In this document: piece by piece, positions 5,942 through 8,981 of the stretch
Position numbering within the stretch: position 1 is the first letter of the stretch
Layout of the letters: each line of letters starts with the position of its first letter
DNA from: a bacterium
GTDB lineage: Bacteria; Krumholzibacteriota; Krumholzibacteriia; LZORAL124-64-63
Assembly: GCA_030591105.1 (NCBI GenBank)
Contig: JAUVBS010000059.1
Coordinates: 1-8,981, forward strand
Direction: 5' to 3'
Length of the DNA: 8,981 nt
Made by a program: the position numbers and the translations under genes
Notes under the pieces: generated by a model
Told to the model about the DNA's origin: nothing
The model's input: the letters and a program-made list of their open reading frames with translations, nothing else
Databases searched by the model: none

Positions 5942-6985
5942 ATGATGCCGAGAACGAGACCGCACCACCGCACCGCGACGCTGCTGCTGGCACTGGCAGT
6001 GCTCTGCGTAGCGCCGTTGTCCAGCGCGGCCACAGTGGTCTGGTGCCCCACCGGTATCGTCGCCCAGATCCACACCGCGGAGGAGATCGCCGCGCAGTGG
6101 CTTCAGCGCAGTGATGGTCGACTCTATCTCGACCACCCGGCGACCGGCAGGATCGAATTGATCACAGATATTGACGATCAGCGGTTGATCCGATCGGCCG
6201 ATCGTTTTTATCCGTTCGATCAGGATATTGTGGCACAGGCGCTGCGGGACATGCGTGGATTCTCCGCCGACGTCACCGTCGACGTGTTCATTCTGCCGGC
6301 TCCGCCGGTCGATCCGCTCGCTAGTTACGCAGCAGCGGGCAACATCTTCCTGGCGCCGGGTTACGGTCCCGTCGCCGCGCAAACGGTGGCCTACACCACC
6401 ACCCACGAGATGGGACACGTGCTGACCTGGGCTTTCCTCGACGCCAGTGCCGCACGTTGGCAGGCTTACCGCAGCCTGCGTAAGATCCCAGCCAGCGCCA
6501 CCGGAACTCGCGTACCGCACGCGTGGCTGCCCCGTGAAATTCTGGCCGAAGACATCCGCTTCCTGTTCGGGGGCTCGCTGGCGACGTTTTCCGGATCCAT
6601 CGAGAACGGGCAACTGCCCTTGCCCGATACGATCGACGGTCTGCGTGAATTGCTCGCCGGCTTTTTCACCATCGCTCCGTCCGCCGGACCGATACCGGCC
6701 GCAGGCGTTGCCTATCCGAATCCGTGCAACCCGGCGACCAACGTGGCCATGACCTTGCCGACAGACGCGCATCCCGCTCTGGCAGCGACCGCAGAACTCC
6801 GCATCTTCGATATCCGCGGCCGACTGGTGCAGACCGTCGTGGGCGGACGCGCCGATGCCGATAGGGTCGTCGTCCGCTGGAACGGCACCGACACCGCCGG
6901 TCGTAAAGTCGCTACGGGCCGGTATCTCTACGTCCTGGCAGTCGATGACCGGATCGCCCGGGGCTCACTACTGGTAATCAAGTAG
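5942..6985 (+). CDS. Secreted HExxH zinc-metallopeptidase-like protein with FlgD-like C-terminal module
   Basis: A 347-residue protein. Two adjacent ATG codons (5942, 5945) follow AAAGGGA; the second has the better spacing (6 nt) but the protein differs by only one Met. The signal peptide covers about 1-29 (RTRPHHR, then LLLALAVLCVAPLSSA). Residues 31-150 match no family I know. At 152-159 TTTHEMGH gives the zinc motif HExxH (His155, Glu156, His159). Downstream, EILAEDIRFLFG (199-210) looks like the helix that supplies a third glutamate ligand (Glu203) in gluzincin-type enzymes with an AED signature. Residues 256-347 are a FlgD-like Ig module: YPNPCNPAT, RIFDIRGRLV, WNGTD, GRYLYVLAVDD and a final Lys. 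It resembles the end of the neighbouring glycosidase, so both probably use the same export or attachment route. The likely role is extracellular proteolysis; the peptide target is unknown. It has its own promoter and is convergent with the next gene, 20 bp away. Confidence 0.82.
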   Translation: MMPRTRPHHRTATLLLALAVLCVAPLSSAATVVWCPTGIVAQIHTAEEIAAQWLQRSDGRLYLDHPATGRIELITDIDDQRLIRSADRFYPFDQDIVAQALRDMRGFSADVTVDVFILPAPPVDPLASYAAAGNIFLAPGYGPVAAQTVAYTTTHEMGHVLTWAFLDASAARWQAYRSLRKIPASATGTRVPHAWLPREILAEDIRFLFGGSLATFSGSIENGQLPLPDTIDGLRELLAGFFTIAPSAGPIPAAGVAYPNPCNPATNVAMTLPTDAHPALAATAELRIFDIRGRLVQTVVGGRADADRVVVRWNGTDTAGRKVATGRYLYVLAVDDRIARGSLLVIK

Positions 6986-7005
6986 AATTTGCTACAGCCG
7001 TGGGA

Positions 7006-8427
7006 TCAAACGACGTCGGGATCGGTCCTCGCCGCCGACACAGGTACGTTGGCGACCGGAGCCGTGGTGGCGCCGAGGCGTGAGAGTGCCAGCGCTCCGA
7101 TGCCGAAGAGGTAGGCGATTGCTTTGATCGCCACGCCGAGCGTGCCAAGCAATATACCGACCGCTTCGCCACCCGGTATCCCGCCGAACAGTGCGCCGAG
7201 AAAACTGAAGAGGTGCAACACACACATGCCAAGTACGGCCTCGAACAGAGGTCGATTGGGATCGGTCTGCCGGCCACGAATCAACAGTCTGCCCACCGGC
7301 ACCGACGCGGCGCCGATGGCCAGCAGACTCAGCAAACCGACCGCCAGTAACAAGAGCACTGCCAGCGGAATACCGATCACCGTCAGCACCAGCACGGCGC
7401 CGACCAGCACGAGTGCCACATGGCCGATCAGCGTCACGACCAACCCGAGACCGAAAACGTGAGCGGGACGAGTGATCAGCGCCGTCTGCAGGTTGGCGAA
7501 ACGTGGCAGTGGCGTGATCGCAATGACGGTCACCACGAGCAATAGCGTGACCAAGAAGAAGCCTTGCCGGATCAAGAACGAGGCCCAGCCGCTCAAGATG
7601 TCGCCCGGCCCGAGGTCGAACGCCCGTGGACTTATGATCACGACACTACCGACGGCAGCCTCTTCGGCACGGTCGAACCGCCCCAGCACGGTCACGATTT
7701 CTCCGGTCACCTCGGCCGACTCGTCGAGGCGCAAATCGCCCAGGACCACCACCACATCACCGTCGACACGCCCGGCAATCAGCGCGTTGCCAAAAATGAC
7801 AACGACGTTGCCGCGAATTTCCTCGTCCTCGCCGACGATCATATCGTCACGGAAACGTATGGCGTCACCGTGTAAGATCCGCCGCTGCGACCGCGGTGCC
7901 GAAGCCTCCAAGCTCCACGCTCCACCACGCGGGGTCACGATCCGCACCGTGTCCGGCAATTCATCCAGCACAACCCGGGTGATCGACGAGATCCCCTTAC
8001 TGATCTGCTCTCCCAGATTCTCGGGGATCGCGATGGCGACGATTCCACCATCCTCATCGGTCAGTTCGATGACGTTGCCGTCGATCTGGATGTCGATTCC
8101 GGCGAGTTCGGCGCGGATCTCCGCGAGCGCACCGCCGAACTCCTGTACGGTCAGGTCGATAATCTCGCGCTGCTGCATCCTCGTGAAGAGCGACTCTTCG
8201 TGGGCCTCGCCGAACGACTGGCGAAGATTCGCGATGATATACTGGAGCTTGTGTAGCTGTACCATCAAGGAGTCGTGTTGCGCTTGTCGTTCGGGATCCT
8301 CGCCGCGAGGTGCTTCGTCCTGGGCACACGCGGCGGCCGGCCCCAGCCCGGCCGGCTCGGCAGACCAGTGCCAAACCACCAGCAGGGAGATCACCGCCAG
8401 GATCGTTACAACGACATCACGACGCAC
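7006..8427 (-). CDS. Envelope protein with bactofilin-like beta-helix and polytopic membrane region
   Basis: A 473-residue protein starting at GTG 8427, which has GAGGAAG upstream. The same frame stays open to 8853, but that extension lies under the anti-sigma gene and is low-complexity Arg/Gly-rich shadow sequence. A signal segment (VVVTILAVISLLVVWHW, 5-21) leads to a polar region with coiled-coil character (about 46-110). Residues 186-265 show short repeated strands typical of polymer-forming bactofilin-type beta-helices: GDAIRF, EEIRGNVVVIFGNALIAGRV, DGDVVVVLGDLRL, GEIVTVLGRF, VGSVVII. Residues 287-450 hold about four to five hydrophobic segments (for example LVTLLLVVTVIAI, VALVLVGAVLVLTVIGI, LAVLLLLAVGLLSLLAIG). 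Because of the signal segment, the beta-helix should face the periplasm, unlike cytoplasmic bactofilins. It follows the anti-sigma gene by 47 bp, as an effector or sensor of that regulon might. The family is clear in outline; the function is unknown. Confidence 0.82.
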   Translation of the reverse strand: MRRDVVVTILAVISLLVVWHWSAEPAGLGPAAACAQDEAPRGEDPERQAQHDSLMVQLHKLQYIIANLRQSFGEAHEESLFTRMQQREIIDLTVQEFGGALAEIRAELAGIDIQIDGNVIELTDEDGGIVAIAIPENLGEQISKGISSITRVVLDELPDTVRIVTPRGGAWSLEASAPRSQRRILHGDAIRFRDDMIVGEDEEIRGNVVVIFGNALIAGRVDGDVVVVLGDLRLDESAEVTGEIVTVLGRFDRAEEAAVGSVVIISPRAFDLGPGDILSGWASFLIRQGFFLVTLLLVVTVIAITPLPRFANLQTALITRPAHVFGLGLVVTLIGHVALVLVGAVLVLTVIGIPLAVLLLLAVGLLSLLAIGAASVPVGRLLIRGRQTDPNRPLFEAVLGMCVLHLFSFLGALFGGIPGGEAVGILLGTLGVAIKAIAYLFGIGALALSRLGATTAPVANVPVSAARTDPDVV

Positions 8428-8431
8428 GGTA

Positions 8432-8438
8432 CTTCCTC
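8432..8438 (-). promoter_or_regulatory. Shine-Dalgarno site that fixes the GTG start at 8427
   Basis: GAGGAAG on the minus strand lies in the 47-bp gap after the anti-sigma stop codon, with its GAGG core 7 nt before GTG. It removes the 142-residue upstream extension of the open frame and gives a protein that begins with a signal segment (MRRDVVVTILAV). Confidence 0.65.
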
Positions 8439-8474
8439 GCCGATTCCACCGGCAAACTAATGCCCACACTGCAA

Positions 8475-8981
8475 TCACGAATCGGACCGCCGCTGGGTCA
8501 CAGCCAGACGTCGACCGGCATCCTGCAAGCGCACCAGCACTTCCGGCAGAACCCCCACGAACGCTACAGCAGCGACGGTACCTGGCCACCAGCCTTCGGC
8601 CAGTCCCACCGCTCCCAAGGCAGCGATGGCCACGCCGGCGGTACGGGTCGCTCCGGCGCGTAAGAAACGAGGCAAGAAACTCTCCGTCAAGTAAACGGGG
8701 ACGCGCTCGCGACGTAGTGGTTCCATCGCCTGGTAGGCCACGTACGGCACCGCAGTCAATATGCGGCCGTCGAAATCCGACGGTACTTCGTGCTGCGGGA
8801 GATCGTCCAACAGCGCAAACACCGCGCTCATATCCTCGTACTCCGCCTGGCACGCCGAGCAGGACCGTAGATGCAGGAACGCGCGTAGGCTCTCCTGCTT
8901 GGGTAACGTCCCGTCGAGATAGTCCTGCAACCGCAGCCGGCAGCCAGCGCAGTCCAGCGGCGGAGTCTGTGGGTTCTTCTC
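8475..8981 (-). CDS. Zinc-finger anti-sigma factor (zf-HC2 type), 5' end outside window
   Basis: The minus-strand frame is open to the right edge, giving 168 visible residues. A TTG at 8930 is an internal Leu, not the start: the 17 codons before it read EKNPQTPPLDCAGCRLRLR and complete the zinc motif. The N-terminal domain shows C11/C14, the typical LQDYLDGTLP helix, and HLRSCSAC (His37, Cys41, Cys44), the HxxxCxxC signature of ZAS anti-sigma factors such as RsrA/ChrR, where zinc and thiols shape sigma binding. After a linker of about 60 residues there are hydrophobic segments at 114-128 (AGVAIAALGAVGLAE) and 134-146 (GTVAAVAFVGVLP), one hairpin or two short membrane passes. It therefore probably holds an ECF sigma factor at the inner membrane. 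The cognate sigma gene is expected just beyond the right edge. The bactofilin-like gene follows after 47 bp, likely in the same operon. Confidence 0.85.
   Translation of the reverse strand, partial: EKNPQTPPLDCAGCRLRLQDYLDGTLPKQESLRAFLHLRSCSACQAEYEDMSAVFALLDDLPQHEVPSDFDGRILTAVPYVAYQAMEPLRRERVPVYLTESFLPRFLRAGATRTAGVAIAALGAVGLAEGWWPGTVAAVAFVGVLPEVLVRLQDAGRRLAVTQRRSDS

Noticed and set aside
6986..7005. Possible bidirectional terminator between the convergent genes
   Set aside because: The 20-bp gap has no inverted repeat or T run; CGACGTCG nearby is a short palindrome inside the coding region.
8428..8853. 142-codon in-frame extension of the bactofilin-like gene upstream of GTG 8427
   Set aside because: It overlaps the anti-sigma gene on the same strand in another frame, is Arg/Gly/Ser-rich without domain features, and would bury the signal segment; the GAGGAAG site supports GTG 8427.

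Overview
The window is GC-rich bacterial DNA densely packed with genes. It most resembles an uncultured Gram-negative lineage of the FCB superphylum or a neighbour (Krumholzibacteriota, Eisenbacteria, Latescibacterota or similar). The main clue is a pair of secreted proteins that end in the same FlgD-like Ig module: an NPxNPAT motif, then a DxRGR motif, then a terminal GxYLY strand and a final Lys. Lipoproteins, a TonB C-terminal domain and a bactofilin-like envelope protein also fit a diderm. The phylum is inferred, not shown.

Layout. Positions 1-3566 hold three minus-strand genes. A TPR-repeat protein (2403-3566) is followed 19 bp later by a lipoprotein with a TonB C-terminal domain (1421-2383); these two look like an operon. 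After 177 bp with a hairpin and a weak promoter candidate comes a TolB/PD40-type beta-propeller lipoprotein (1-1243). It starts at TTG and runs off the left edge. Diverging from these, on the plus strand, is a secreted glycosidase-like protein of the GH32/GH43 five-bladed propeller type (3704-5530), with a near-consensus sigma70-type promoter at 3525-3553. A 411-bp intergenic region then carries several palindromes and an extended -10 promoter. Next is a secreted HExxH metallopeptidase-like protein (5942-6985). Convergent to it, on the minus strand, are an envelope protein with a bactofilin-like beta-helix and membrane segments (7006-8427) and, upstream of that, a zinc-finger anti-sigma factor (8475-8981) whose 5' end lies outside the window.

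How it fits together. All seven genes appear to encode exported, envelope or membrane-associated proteins. The two plus-strand proteins look like secreted enzymes, one acting on glycans and one on peptides, that share a C-terminal module likely used for export or surface attachment. The anti-sigma/bactofilin pair looks like the downstream part of an ECF sigma-factor operon, with the sigma gene expected just past the right edge. No CRISPR array, mobile element, tRNA or rRNA was seen. I do not see a clear-cut novel multi-gene system. The most distinctive items are the glycosidase with an altered nucleophile motif, the TonB domain carried on a lipoprotein, and the unusual regulatory region before the metallopeptidase.
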